A stretch of 64,000 nt of DNA, from contig NW_013657668.1 in assembly GCF_000142905.1 (NCBI RefSeq), positions 415,469 through 479,468 on the forward strand, read 5' to 3'. Origin of the DNA: Thecamonas trahens ATCC 50062. Its lineage: Eukaryota; Apusozoa; Apusomonadida; Apusomonadidae. The notes under the pieces were generated by a model. It searched no databases. It was given only the letters and a program-made list of their open reading frames with translations, and was not told the origin of the DNA. Position 1 is the first letter of the stretch. Every line of letters begins with the position of its first letter. Positions 17,065 through 27,227 of the stretch are shown piece after piece. Position numbers and translations under genes: made by a program.

Positions 17065-18468
17065 ATGTTGGGGCGTATGGTTCGGTCTTCGCTTGGTCGG
17101 TGGAGGACGTTGTCGCGCAAGCAGCTGTGGCTGGCGTCATGGTGGCGAGGGACGGGCATGGGGATCGGCAATGAGCGGAAGGCATCGAGCATGGCTGCAG
17201 GCATTGTAGATGCTCTAGATGGAGAGGCACGGCGTGCGGTGGAGGCTGCGCATCGGGATCTGCTGGAAGTCCAAGCGGCCGAGTCTCGGATGACGGGCAA
17301 GCGGGTGGCCTTGGCGGTGTCGGGCGGTGTCGACTCGGCGGTGGCGGCGCTCATCTTGGCTTCGATGCCTGTGGCGTCTGGGACGGGTAAGCTGGTTCCT
17401 GTCCATATGGCCAACTGGGATCCGGCGGACGACGAGCTGGGGCGGTTCTGCACTGTTGACGCAGATCGTCGCGATGCCAAGGGCGTGGTTGAGGCGCTTG
17501 GTCTGCCGCCGCTGGTTGCTGTCGATCTGGCAACCGAGTACTGGAACGAGGTCTTCCAGCCGACGCTTGATGGCTATGCCGCCGGCGAGACGCCGAACCC
17601 TGACATGGCATGTAACTCTGCGATCAAGTTTGGCGCGCTGGTCGAGACGCTCCGCCACCGACTGGAGGGTGACGATGTGGTGGTGGCTACCGGCCACTAC
17701 GCGTCCTCGTCGCGCCTTGCGCCGGATGGCTTGTGCTTCCTCGCCGAGGCCAATGATACAACCAAGGACCAGACGTACTTTCTGGCCCGGACGCGCCCAG
17801 AGCAGATTCACGGACCAGAGGGTGATGCCCTCTTTCCGCTGGCAGCCCTGCACAAGACCCAAGTCCGGGCAATCGCCGCCAGCGTGGCGTCGCTGGCACA
17901 CGTGGCCGCCAAGCGCGAGTCGATGGGCATCTGCTTTGTAGGCAAGCGCAAGTTTGGCCAGTTTCTGCAGCAGTACGTGCCCGACGCACCCGGCGAGTTC
18001 CGCGATCTGACCACCGGCACCGTTCTTGGCCGCCATGCTGGCGTTCACACCTTGACCATCGGCCAGCGGGCCCGACTTGGCGGCTTGCCGAGGCCGATGT
18101 ACCTTGCTCGCAAAGACGTAGAGGCGCGCATCCTGTATTTGGTCGACGAGAGAGAGCATCCCCTGCTCATGTCGTCGTCGCTTCAGCTCGATCATGTTCT
18201 TGATCTCGCGCCGGACCATCCCGATTGGGTCGCGGCTTTCGACGTCGGCGCCGAGCTCTGGCTCCGCACCCGCCACCTCGATCCGCTCACACCGTGTAGC
18301 ATTGCCGGAACTCTGTCCGACTCCAAGCTGGCGTTGTCGTGTCGCACACCTGTTCGTGCACTTGCTCCGGGCCAAGTCGGCGCCCTCTATGGTCCCGCTG
18401 ACGAGTCCACAGGACGTCGACCCCTTCTTGCATCCGGCATCATCGGCACCCCGTCAACACCAAGCTGA
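17065..18468 (+). CDS. TRMU: Mitochondrial tRNA 2-thiouridylase (MnmA/TRMU)
   Basis: 467 residues from the ATG at 17065 (the frame opens with a GTG six bases earlier). The enzyme makes the 2-thio group of wobble U34 in tRNAs for Lys, Gln and Glu, using ATP and persulfide sulfur. Seen: PP-loop motif VALAVSGGVDSAVAA, the first catalytic Cys in NPDMACNSAIKFG, the tRNA-binding DQTYFL segment, the second Cys in GICFVGKRKFGQFL, and the C-terminal LTIGQRARLGG region. Both cysteines and the PP-loop are intact, so it should be active. The Arg-rich, acid-poor N-terminus (RMVRSSLGRWRTLSRK) looks like a mitochondrial presequence. Length is slightly above human TRMU because of that leader. Assignment is confident. 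Confidence 0.95.
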   Translation: MLGRMVRSSLGRWRTLSRKQLWLASWWRGTGMGIGNERKASSMAAGIVDALDGEARRAVEAAHRDLLEVQAAESRMTGKRVALAVSGGVDSAVAALILASMPVASGTGKLVPVHMANWDPADDELGRFCTVDADRRDAKGVVEALGLPPLVAVDLATEYWNEVFQPTLDGYAAGETPNPDMACNSAIKFGALVETLRHRLEGDDVVVATGHYASSSRLAPDGLCFLAEANDTTKDQTYFLARTRPEQIHGPEGDALFPLAALHKTQVRAIAASVASLAHVAAKRESMGICFVGKRKFGQFLQQYVPDAPGEFRDLTTGTVLGRHAGVHTLTIGQRARLGGLPRPMYLARKDVEARILYLVDEREHPLLMSSSLQLDHVLDLAPDHPDWVAAFDVGAELWLRTRHLDPLTPCSIAGTLSDSKLALSCRTPVRALAPGQVGALYGPADESTGRRPLLASGIIGTPSTPS

Positions 18469-18721
18469 TCACCCCCCTTCGTCGGCGTGCACGACGGTGG
18501 TGACCTCACGCGATGAGCCATCGTAGAGGCCAGAGCATACGACGGAGAGAATAGTAGCAGCAGCATCATGGTCAATCAACGGGCGAGTCTGTGGCCAGGG
18601 AAGTGGCCTAGAATGGGCCTGGACTCTGATCAGACCAGCCAGTTGCAGGCGAATGAATGTGTGGCATCAGCGCGTGTGGCTCGAGAGCCTACACCAGGGG
18701 ATCGACCACCTGACGCCGACC

Positions 18722-20026
18722 ATGCTGGGCGTGTCGCCTATGACGCGCAAGCCACTCGTGGCGGTGTGTATTCTGGCTGTGGTCTCTGCCCTCTCGACCT
18801 CATACATGGTCTCGTCGCCATCTTCAAGTGCCACCGCAAGCGGAAGTCATGGCCATGGCCCGGGCCTGGCACGGCCCGAGCACGAGTTGGCGCTTTGCAA
18901 GGCGCAGCTGGTGGCGGCAGCAGAGGCATTGGCGGCAGCAGAGACAGCTGGCACAGACAAAGTAACGGGTTCGATAGGTGGAACACTCGGTGGAGTTGGC
19001 CCGGATGTCATTGCAGACATCGACGCAACGTACTTGGAGCATGGCCGCCAGTTCCGGACTGAGCCTGCCAGTCTCGTGCCGGCCAGGCCGGACGACTACC
19101 CAAAGATCTCGCTCGTGCTGCAATACTTTAAGCATCCGGAGAACGTGGAGGGCATTGTGGCACCATTGGCAAGCTGCCGTGACCAGCTGCCGTTTGGCAT
19201 TGAGCTTCTGGCCAACGTCGACTCGCAGGACGACGACGATGTCGAGGCGTGGCGGGCGGTGGCCTCCGAGTGGGTTGTTCCGGTCTGGTCGGGCAACATT
19301 CACGAGATCCGCGGCTACAATCGGCTGGGCCATATGGCACGTGGTGAGATTGTGGTATTTCTGCAGGACGACGACATCCCACCGAGCTCGTGCCGCTGGC
19401 TGGTGGATCTGGACTCTGTCTACAACGCCTTTCCGTCGCTCGCCGTTGTCGGGCTCAAGAAAGGCGTGTATCGAGTGGATCACAAGCGGTGGGCCGCCTC
19501 GCGCATTCACTTTCGCACGCCATGGCTCTCGCCGTGGGAGCCTGAAGCCAGCGAGGCCGAGCCCGATCTGGCTGCGTTGGACGACAAGACCGACAAGAAG
19601 TTCATCCACTTTCAGTTTATGCTCTGGGTTGACTACGCGCCGTTTGCCATTTCAAAGACAGCCTTTGAGCGGCTGGGCGGCGTGGACGAGACGTACTCGC
19701 CACCGGGTGAGTCGGGCATCTTCTCGGACGTTGACCTTTGCTATCGGGCATGGCAATCGGGCTGGCGGGTTGGCCATATGGATGGCGGGTGGGGGCGGCG
19801 CAAAGGCGCAGCATGGACCACCGACACGGTGGCCGGCAGAGAATCGCGACGCAAGTCCGAACTCGCTAACCTGCCGCGGCTCGAGGCTACGCACTACAAT
19901 CGTTACGTTCTCGACATGCTCAGCGACCTCATCCAGACGCTCAACGACGAGATTCTGGTGCCGATCCGACCAGGCGGCTGGTTCCGCGACGACTTTATGT
20001 TTCATGGTGAGCACCTGCCGCAGTAG
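18722..20026 (+). CDS. Type II membrane glycosyltransferase, GT-A fold
   Basis: 434 residues from the ATG at 18722; an in-frame ATG at 18653 would add 23 residues before the membrane anchor. A single hydrophobic segment near the N-terminus (PLVAVCILAVVSALSTSYMV) is followed by a short stem and a catalytic region. The catalytic part opens with ISLVLQYFKHPENV and has the metal-binding acidic motif VVFLQDDDIPP, typical of GT2-type inverting transferases. Later motifs FERLGGVDETY and FSDVDLCYRAWQSGWRVGH match the acceptor-side end of GT-A enzymes. A Golgi lumenal enzyme is inferred. Donor and acceptor cannot be predicted. It converges on the leishmanolysin-like gene with 20 bp between stops. Confidence 0.78.
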   Translation: MLGVSPMTRKPLVAVCILAVVSALSTSYMVSSPSSSATASGSHGHGPGLARPEHELALCKAQLVAAAEALAAAETAGTDKVTGSIGGTLGGVGPDVIADIDATYLEHGRQFRTEPASLVPARPDDYPKISLVLQYFKHPENVEGIVAPLASCRDQLPFGIELLANVDSQDDDDVEAWRAVASEWVVPVWSGNIHEIRGYNRLGHMARGEIVVFLQDDDIPPSSCRWLVDLDSVYNAFPSLAVVGLKKGVYRVDHKRWAASRIHFRTPWLSPWEPEASEAEPDLAALDDKTDKKFIHFQFMLWVDYAPFAISKTAFERLGGVDETYSPPGESGIFSDVDLCYRAWQSGWRVGHMDGGWGRRKGAAWTTDTVAGRESRRKSELANLPRLEATHYNRYVLDMLSDLIQTLNDEILVPIRPGGWFRDDFMFHGEHLPQ

Positions 20027-20046
20027 CGTGGCGGCTGGTGCCTGTG

Positions 20047-23015
20047 TCACGGTTCAGGCACATCGCAGACAGAGCATGACGACATGTCAGCCAGGATGGA
20101 CGAGCACGACGAGGACGGCGACGATGACGACGGTGAGCGGCCTGTGCCGACTCCAGCAGCTGAGGCTTCCGCATGTGGCGTGGCAATCATGACGTCTGGG
20201 TCCGAGAGGATCGAGTCGGACGATGAGTCGTCCTTGGGCGTTGCTCGGAACGGCTGCGGTTGTGGCAGCTGCGTTGGCGGCAGCCGCGGCGGATTGGTCT
20301 GCTGCGGCGTGACACGGACCTGTAGGGAGAGCGAGTTGGAGAGAGCAGCTGACGACGACGAGTTGCTCAGCGCCTCGGCTGCGCCAGTGATGGCGGGCTC
20401 TTGCTGTGGCGGTGGGGGAACCACGATGGTGATGCCGGGCCTGACTGTGGCGTCGCGGGCGTTGCCAGAGTGGCCGAGATACAGCGTCTTGTCCCTGAGG
20501 ATGTAAAACTTGACGAGGGCTATGAGCGGCGCTGCGGCGAGGAGCCAGGCGGCGTAGACAATCATGGCAACGATGAACACGTTTTGGGCCCGCGGCGCTA
20601 AGTTTGCGCTTTCGACAAGGACCGGCGTGGAGGAAAAGAGCACGTTGAGTACAAAGAGAACGACGGCGAAGCCGGCGGCGGCCATCTCGGCCAAGCCAGC
20701 CACGTAGACGAGTGACTTGCCTGACGGCGGCATGCGGATGGCCTGGGCCAGAATCGCTTGAAACCCGGCCATGACGGGAACACCGGTAGCGAGAGCAAAG
20801 ATCGCCACACCCCAGGTTCCGGCATGACGGCTAAACATGGCGTGGATAAGGTGCGACCACATGTAGCCGACGTTGAGAGAGGCGCCAAGGCTGATGGTCC
20901 GCGATACAGTTGAGAACGGATCGGTAGAGTAGACAGTGTAGATACCAATGAGGGGGTGCTCATGCACAACTTTTTCCATGACCGATGATGAGATCCAAAC
21001 ATGAGCGCCCGAACCGCCCCAGACCCAGTGCGAGCAGCGGATGCGCCAGAGAGCAAGCGCAGTGATGCACAGCATGGCGATGACAAAGTAGACTCCGAGG
21101 AGCAGCGGCGCGGCCGCCGACGTCGCTCCGATGCCGCTCATGACCGACTCGCTTCGAGTCTGGGAGCTGACTAAGCCTGAGCGGTGCGAATACCGCACCA
21201 TGGCGAGGTAGGTAAAACCATCAGCAGGCGCGTTGGCGATCTTGACATCAAGGCTCGCGTCATGCCCGAGCTCGTTGTCAAGGCGGGGGACAAGGCAGAA
21301 GGCAAGGTCGGCGGCGATGACATGAAGCTCGGCACATCTGACCGTGAACGGTGCGGCTAGACCAGCACGCACACTAGGCTCGGCATCGGCCGGCGGAGTG
21401 TAGCTGAGCCAGACTGCAAGCGACGGCCCGAACCCAGATCCATGAACGTAGAGCATGGTCTCGGCCGCTGCTGGCAGCACGGCCGGCTCGATGAAGGCCA
21501 GCTGAGGCCACGGCTCCCGGGCAAGGGTGAGCGTGGCGCAGAGCCACTCGATATCATAGTTCGATGGACAGTAGGCTTTGCCGAGAAAGCCTGGGGCCGA
21601 GATGCTGGCATACGGCTGGCAGGCTATTGAGACCGAAGCAATCTGAACGACGAGAATGGTGAACGAGCCGTTGCGCTGGCAATGCATGGGGTAGCAGGCC
21701 GCTCCGTGGGCTGGCCAGGACGAGCCGGGCTGCGCAATGGAGCTACCAAGACAGCGTGACGAGGGCGAGAATCGCTCACCATGGTTGCTTGCAGTGCGCG
21801 CATGCTCGAGCGTCGGAGTCACGCACGAGCTCTCGCCGAGCGGGACTGCGAGCGGACAGTAGTCAGGAAGAGGGTCCGAGCCGCCACGACGCGGGTCAGG
21901 CAGATGCGAGTAGCCCGGCGGCAGCGGATCAAGAAAAGAAACCACATCACAGGCGCCAAGCGCGTCCCACGCTGGTGCGCATCGCCGACTTCCGGGCTTG
22001 ACGCAGAGGTAGGTTCGCCAGGCACGATTGTTCGGACTACAGTCGCCTGCAACAAAGGCGCAGCCGCGACGGGCACCCCAAGCAAGCAACGGCGGAGCAG
22101 GTGCGCCTTCTGCGAGCGCATACCACCCCAAGTCTTGGAGGAGGGCAATGGTAAACGGCGAGACCACAGGCGCGTCTGATGCTGACGCCTGGACTGGCGC
22201 GGCCGAGAGGGCAGGCCAGAGCGCAGAGCGCGAGGCGTTGTAGAGCGTTGGAGCCATAAGTGCGTGGCGGCCGACAAGGCGAGCCTCCCAGTGCAAGTCA
22301 GCAACATCGTTCCCTCCACCGTCTTCAAGCTCGAGGCCGCCGAGGCTTTGGCAGTCGTAGTGTTCGCGAGCAGCGGCGGCAACGCGCGGCGAGACGATAA
22401 CTGAGCGATTGCGGAAGGCGACGAGCTGCCACGAGGTGATCGGGTCGAGGGCGGCCGGATAAAAAGCAAGTACATGCATGGCTTCGCGCCAGAGCGTGTT
22501 GCGGAGGGCGAGCGGGGCGAGAGCTGCTGCCGCTTCGGGCCGGTAGACCAGAGCGCCAGCAATTGGCCGACGAGACGCGGATCAAAGCCGCACGGAGCGG
22601 CCAGGGCGACGCGATTCGGCGGCAGATCCGAGGTGGCGGCAACAAGCACTACCACCGATGCGTCTGACGGCAGCGGAGCAGCAAAGGCGGAGGTCTCATT
22701 TGCAGCAAGCCGACCGCATCGGGAGCCGGCGAGAGCCGAGGTGTTGACCGGCAACGGCGCCGTCGTCAACGACGGATGTAGTCTCCATGAAGCAGCGATG
22801 ACGTCGGCGACGTCAGTAAGAGCTTCAGCAAGGAAAGAAGGAAGCGATGATGGCAAGTCGGACACAAAGTGGAGGACTAGTGGTCGGGCGGCGGCGTCTG
22901 CGGCAAGTGCGGGCGTGGCGGGTGTTCGTTGGACGGGCGGGGCGGAGGCGGCGGCAATGGCGAGGACGACGGTGAGGACAATGGCTAAGTGTGAGAGATG
23001 TAGTACGCTGCACAT
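20047..23015 (-). CDS. Leishmanolysin-like (M8) ectodomain on a multi-pass membrane region (frameshifted)
   Basis: Two frames join into about 989 residues. The first starts at the ATG at 23015 with a signal peptide (LAIVLTVVLAIAAASA) and runs to AAPCGFDP; the second resumes with RRPIAGALVYRP. This junction falls inside the conserved M8 motif, so about one base is lost near 22570-22585. The zinc motif reads WREAMHVLAF: the first His of HExxH is Arg. The third-ligand region LHWEARLVG is present, with VSPFTIALLQDLGWY after it. Next are a Cys-rich part and a TIG-like segment (TMLYVHGSGFG). About five to six membrane segments follow, then a Ser-rich cytosolic tail. The membrane part has HPLIGIYTVYSTDPFS, faintly like polycystin-type proteins. 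Family membership is firm; protease activity is doubtful. Confidence 0.72.
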
Positions 23016-23253
23016 GGTGAGGGCTGTGGCAATGGTGACGGTGGTGGGGGGCGGAGGAGAAGGTGTGGGGAGAGGTGGACATGAGATAGGCTAGTTGCGG
23101 CTCCGGCTTGGAGCGCCGCTCCCGCCCCCCTGAGCTGCACTCGTGGCGTCACCGCTGTTTATTGGGCCAGTGGGAACAGGCGATGGAAGGTATGTATGGT
23201 GCCGTTGAGGGGGATAGGCAGAGACAAGACACGAGGCGCGAGTGGAGAGGTTG

Positions 23254-24783
23254 CTACTCGACGTCGTAGTACATGGTGACCTCGCCATCGGAGAGATAGG
23301 AGAGAGCATTGGAACGGGCCGAGGGATTGCGGGAGCGATCACGGATGCCGGAGGAGGCCGGAGAGTGCGGGACGGCGGCCGGATCGATGTAGTCAGAAAA
23401 GGAGCCGTCCGAGTCGCGGGAGGCCGGCCTGGCGTCACCGAGATTGAGGCCCGGCCCGCGAGTGATCCAGCGGGTGACGGAGCGAGTGGCGGAGCGGGCA
23501 GCGGCGGGCGAGGCCCGCGCGCGGAGCGAGCGAACTGAACTCCAAATGGAGGAGACGGAGGACTGTGAGCTTGCGCGCGATGAGGGATGGTCGTCGGCCG
23601 CGGCGGCCGCGGCGGCCGAGTCTGTGGAAAAGTCAAGGACGGAGAGGCGCATGAACTTTGCCGGCGTTCGTGACGACGACGGGGCCGAGGGCGCGGAGCC
23701 TTGTTGAGAGGCAAACACGATGGGGTTTGCAGACTCGCGCGGGGTCCAGTCTGGGCGGGGCGTGCCGGCAAACTCGCCGTTGGAGCCGACGAGGTCCTCA
23801 TCGGCGTAGCGGCGCATGACCAGACCGAGCGGCATCGCCGACGGCGAGACGCAGCCGCGACCATGGGCCGGCTCGGGCCTGCGCTTGGGCTTGCGACGGA
23901 GGATGGCAGTGACCTCGGCCTCGAGCTGCGAGGTGAGGGCGTGGCCGTCCGGGCTCTCGTCCACAGCGGACGAGGCAAGCCCGGAGGCGGCCGGAGTGGC
24001 GAGTGCGTTAGCATCGGCCTGGACCTCGTAGCTCGCCTCTTCGGCAAGAAAGGCGTTGAGGTCAAAGGCGCAGTGCATGGTGCCGCCGTGCGAGTCTGCG
24101 AGCTGATCGGAATCAAAGTACTCGCGGAGCTCGGCGCCGTAGTCAGAGCCAGTAAAGACGACCTTGGACTTTGTGTTTGCGTCGAGGAACGGCGAGATGA
24201 CGCGCCAAGCGCCCTTGAACAGCCACGGAGTGTTGATCATAAAGGCACGGCCAAGGCGCTCGGGGTAGTAGTTCTGGATGATCTGGAGGACTTCCTGGGT
24301 CATCTTGTTGTCCATGTTGGCGTAGCCCCAGCCCGAGTAATCCATAAGGATGGTGCACTTGTCGACGCCGTACGCAGCCATGCGCTTCTCCATCAGCTCG
24401 AGCATCCACACCACGGCGGCGACGACGTTCTCTAGCGGCGACTCGGCCGGATTGTGGCGGCCGGCAAAGATGAGGAACGACGGCTGGCCCGACTTGGTCT
24501 GGCCCATGGCCACAAACTTGTCCATCTGCAGCTCGGAGCGGACCCTGCCTTCGCAGCGGAGGTCCTGCGGACGAAAGGCGACCCGCCATCTTGCACACTC
24601 AATGACCATGCTTGCCGCGGCCTCCACATCGCACTTGCGCGCTCGCAGGAAGCGGACCAACGTCTCATCCTGCAGCAGATAGGCCGTCGACGACGTGGCT
24701 CCGTGCGCCCCGTCCTCTAGCGACTCGAGCACTCCCGTCACTCTCTCCCGTAGCTCCAACACCAGCCGGTCAGACACCTCCAT
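23254..24783 (-). CDS. SEC14-like CRAL-TRIO lipid-transfer protein
   Basis: 509 residues from the ATG at 24783. A CRAL-TRIO N-terminal helix region (LLQDETLVRFLRARKCDVEA) leads into the lipid-binding domain. Motifs seen are FLIFAGRHNP, CTILMDYSGWGYANMD, IIQNYYPERLGRAFMIN and a PFLDANTKSKVVF end, all standard for SEC14 relatives. The domain covers about residues 35-250. The remaining half is Ser/Arg/Pro-rich and probably disordered, with no second domain seen (no GOLD or Rho-GAP). SEC14 proteins move or present phosphatidylinositol and other lipids between membranes. The gene diverges from eS17 across the minisatellite region. Confidence 0.9.
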   Translation of the reverse strand: MEVSDRLVLELRERVTGVLESLEDGAHGATSSTAYLLQDETLVRFLRARKCDVEAAASMVIECARWRVAFRPQDLRCEGRVRSELQMDKFVAMGQTKSGQPSFLIFAGRHNPAESPLENVVAAVVWMLELMEKRMAAYGVDKCTILMDYSGWGYANMDNKMTQEVLQIIQNYYPERLGRAFMINTPWLFKGAWRVISPFLDANTKSKVVFTGSDYGAELREYFDSDQLADSHGGTMHCAFDLNAFLAEEASYEVQADANALATPAASGLASSAVDESPDGHALTSQLEAEVTAILRRKPKRRPEPAHGRGCVSPSAMPLGLVMRRYADEDLVGSNGEFAGTPRPDWTPRESANPIVFASQQGSAPSAPSSSRTPAKFMRLSVLDFSTDSAAAAAAADDHPSSRASSQSSVSSIWSSVRSLRARASPAAARSATRSVTRWITRGPGLNLGDARPASRDSDGSFSDYIDPAAVPHSPASSGIRDRSRNPSARSNALSYLSDGEVTMYYDVE

Positions 24784-25374
24784 CCCCGCTGAGCAGCTTG
24801 CCCGAGTCCCGCGGCGTCGGGAGACGTGTGGGCTCGTGAGTGGGCCACGTCAACTCTCAGTTTGGGTGACTCGCTCCTTGCGGTGGCTGGCCACGAGTCG
24901 TCAATATCACCCACACTCGCGGGTAGCGAGATCGGGAGGTGAGAGGGACGGGATTATTGCGGCTGTGGAGAGAGGGAGGGGATTGGGAGGGGGGGAGGAG
25001 GAATCGATGTAACGGGAGGGGGGAGAAGGGGGGGGGGGAAGGGGGGGAGGAGTTTGTCGATTATTGGTGGCAATCGTTGGTGGTAATCGTTGGTGGTAAT
25101 CGTTGGTGGTAATCGTTGGTGGTAATCGTTGGTGGTAATCGTTGGTGGTAATCGTTGGTGGTAATCGTTGGTGGTAATCGTTGGTGGCAATCGTTGGTGG
25201 TAATCGTTGGTGGCAATCGTTGGTGGTAATCGTTGGTGGTAATCGTTGGTGGTAATCGTTGGTGGTAATCGTTGGTTGGATTGGTAGGGGTGGCAGGGGA
25301 GCAAACGACAGGCGAGTCATTTGCTGCCACTCGATCAATTCTTGGCTTCAAACACCTTACTCACACACTACACC
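24784..25374. other. Intergenic region with minisatellite, SEC14-like / eS17
   Basis: A 590-bp divergent spacer. The left part is A/G-rich, the middle is a 13-bp tandem array, and the last 90 bp precede the eS17 start codon. All open frames here are repeat translations. Confidence 0.7.
25065..25280 (+). repeat. 13-bp minisatellite, about 16 copies of GTTGGTGGTAATC
   Basis: A nearly perfect head-to-tail array; a few units carry C for T (GGCAATC). Because 13 is not a multiple of 3 and the unit has no stop on the minus strand, all three minus frames stay open and give fake proteins with a 13-residue period. It sits about 100 bp upstream of the eS17 start. Confidence 0.97.
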
Positions 25375-26300
25375 ATGGTACGAACACTCGAGAGCAAACA
25401 TGGATGAGAGAGGGAGATTGTGTGCAGTAGGCACAGACATGACCACCCTATGTCAGCTATAGCTGCACATCCCTGTCACATAATGCCTCGGCTTGGTCCA
25501 GGTCAGCTCTGGCTGCTCATGTCGGTGGTGGGGGGGGAGGGTGTGGCTGGCTGGGGGGGTGGCGAGGGATGATTTTATTGTGCGCGACTCTGCCGACGCC
25601 GGTGGTCATGGGCATGGCGTGGACGCATGCTTTGACTGCCGGGCGCGGACAAAGCGAGATAGGCAACGCCATACATGGCGTCGGTTATGCAAGGTGCTGT
25701 GGTGTCCATGTAGGCCTTTCCTGTCCATCCGGAGAGCGTCGTCTCCCCGCGGCGGTTTTGTATGATTCAACCGGATCGGCAGCGGCGGGGGCGGGGAATG
25801 GTACAGCCACCAGGGCTGGGCTGGGGGACATGGCGGGAACTCACAGTGTTTACGGTGACTATGGTGTATAGGGTCGCGTGCGCAACAAGACGGTCAAGAA
25901 GGCAGCCCGCCAGATCATTGAGAAGTACTACGCGCGTCTCACGCTCGACTTCCAGGTCAACAAGCGGATCTGCGACGAGGTGGCCATCATCCCCACCAAG
26001 CGCCTCCGTAACAAGATTGCCGGCTTCCTGACCCACCTCATGCGCCGCATTCAGAAGGGCCCGGTTCAGGGTATCTCCTTCAAGCTCCAGGAGGAGGAGC
26101 GCGAGCGCAAGGACAACTACGTCCCCGATGTCTCGGAGATCGCCCTCGATGTCATCGAGATCGACGCCGACACCCAGGACATGCTCCGCCAGCTCAACTT
26201 TGGCAACATGTCGGAGGTCGTCATCAACAAGTCGCTCGGCAAGCACGAGTCGACTCGCAAGTGGACCCGCCGCCCGGCTGTCCCCGGTGCCCGCCGCTGA
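25375..26300 (+). CDS. RPS17: 40S ribosomal protein eS17
   Basis: Two exons: the ATG alone (25375-25377) and 25872-26300, giving 143 residues. Exon 2 begins [20 protein letters not shown], exactly where eS17 proteins continue after Met, which fixes the splice. Other conserved parts are [33 protein letters not shown] and the YVPDVSEI segment. It belongs to the small ribosomal subunit near the beak/head. The terminal region ([13 protein letters not shown]) is basic, as usual. Having the intron directly after the start codon is a known pattern in ribosomal-protein genes. Identity is certain; the one-codon first exon is a strong inference from the protein match and splice signals. Confidence 0.95.
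25378..25871 (+). other. Intron 1 of eS17, immediately after the ATG
   Basis: The donor is ATG|GTACGA and the acceptor is GTGTATAG|G, 494 bp, phase 0. It contains G-rich runs and no reading frame of note. First introns of ribosomal-protein genes often carry expression signals, but none is identified here. Confidence 0.85.
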
Positions 26301-26984
26301 TCACGCCAACAAACACAAACCGAACAAAAGCCACCCCCCCCCCCTACACACACGCTTGAATGCTGCCGATGACTCCGCCGGTGGAAGAGCCAGTGGAGCG
26401 TGCTGTATCCTTAGCCGGTTGATCTGTGTTAAACATCCGCCGTCGGGCACGATGGCGTTGACGGCGGTCGCAGAGACGCGTCAGCAGGGCAGAGAACAGA
26501 GCTGATATTGGTCATGACCGAGCCCACGACTGCGGCGATGGCTGCTGCGGCCAGTCGTGTTGCCACAGACTGTAGATCGTGGCTTAATCAAGCCTGACTC
26601 AGATCGCTGCGTCATGGTCGACGGCTCGTCTTGGCTTGGAAGGACCACCCGGTGCCGCGTCCCGTGTTTGGCCCTCTCACGCCCGCTCACATCCGATGGG
26701 CCTGCTCTCAACTAGCGCTGGGCGGTTCTGAGGAAGGATCAACGAGCTCAAGGTGTCAAGTAGCGGAGGAAGACTGAGAGTATCCACACGATGGCGCAGT
26801 GCGGACCGAGCATGCGGCAGAATGGGCGGGAGTAGACGGTGGCCGCCAGCGGGGGAGGAACACAATTTTTGGCGCAGGCGGCTGGCGGGGAGGGGACGGC
26901 TGCAGAAGGGTATGGGGGGAGGACGGGGCGGGTGAAGAAGCGGGAAGAGGAAGAGGGGGATGTATGGTGGTTTAGTAGAGGGAA
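26301..26984. other. Intergenic region between convergent eS17 and QCR8-like genes
   Basis: 684 bp with no supported protein. It holds two short hairpins: a perfect 8-bp stem, CACGACTG/CAGTCGTG at 26525-26559, and GGCTT-AATC-AAGCC at 26581-26594. The spacing is longer than at most convergent gene pairs in this window, so a small RNA gene is possible. No H/ACA or C/D box set could be completed. Confidence 0.4.
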
Positions 26985-27227
26985 CTAGAAGTAGTGGGAA
27001 CGGTGGTCGGCGTCGTTGAGGTACAGACCGCCCTGGTAGATGGCCACAAGGGCAGCACCAGGGATGGCCACCTCCTTCATGACGTAGGCGCCGCGCCGGA
27101 AGAGCCGGTCCATGGCATGCCGCATGCCGTAGGGGAAGACCCGCTGACCCATGGGCGCAAGCTTCATCCGCAGAAGGTTAGACACTCCACGTGCAGCGTA
27201 GCGAGTCGCAGGTCCGTGGCCGCCCAT
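26985..27227 (-). CDS. Cytochrome bc1 complex subunit 8-like (QCR8/UQCRQ)
   Basis: 80 residues from the ATG at 27227. The segment LAPMGQRVFPYGMRHAMDRLFRR lines up with the LSPFEQRAFP...NVLRR signature of QCR8/UQCRQ. It is followed by one membrane-spanning stretch (VAIPGAALVAIYQGGLYL) and a short charged end, as in that subunit. Length (80) equals that of the known family. QCR8 is a small inner-membrane subunit of respiratory complex III contacting cytochrome b. The match is short, so the call rests on the L-P-Q-R-FP pattern, topology and size. Confidence 0.6.
   Translation of the reverse strand: MGGHGPATRYAARGVSNLLRMKLAPMGQRVFPYGMRHAMDRLFRRGAYVMKEVAIPGAALVAIYQGGLYLNDADHRSHYF

Noticed and set aside
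17065..18468. Bacterial contamination or recent bacterial transfer for the MnmA-like gene
   Set aside because: Composition matches its neighbours and it has a mitochondrial-type leader; it is the normal nuclear TRMU.
25065..25280. Regular repeats that might be a CRISPR array
   Set aside because: Units are 13 bp head-to-tail with no spacers and the genome is eukaryotic; this is a minisatellite.
24907..25351. Long minus-strand frames with a TTNDYHQRLPP-type period
   Set aside because: Pure translation of the 13-bp array in three frames.
26525..26620. H/ACA snoRNA from the two hairpins
   Set aside because: No ANANNA hinge box or ACA at the correct distance could be placed.
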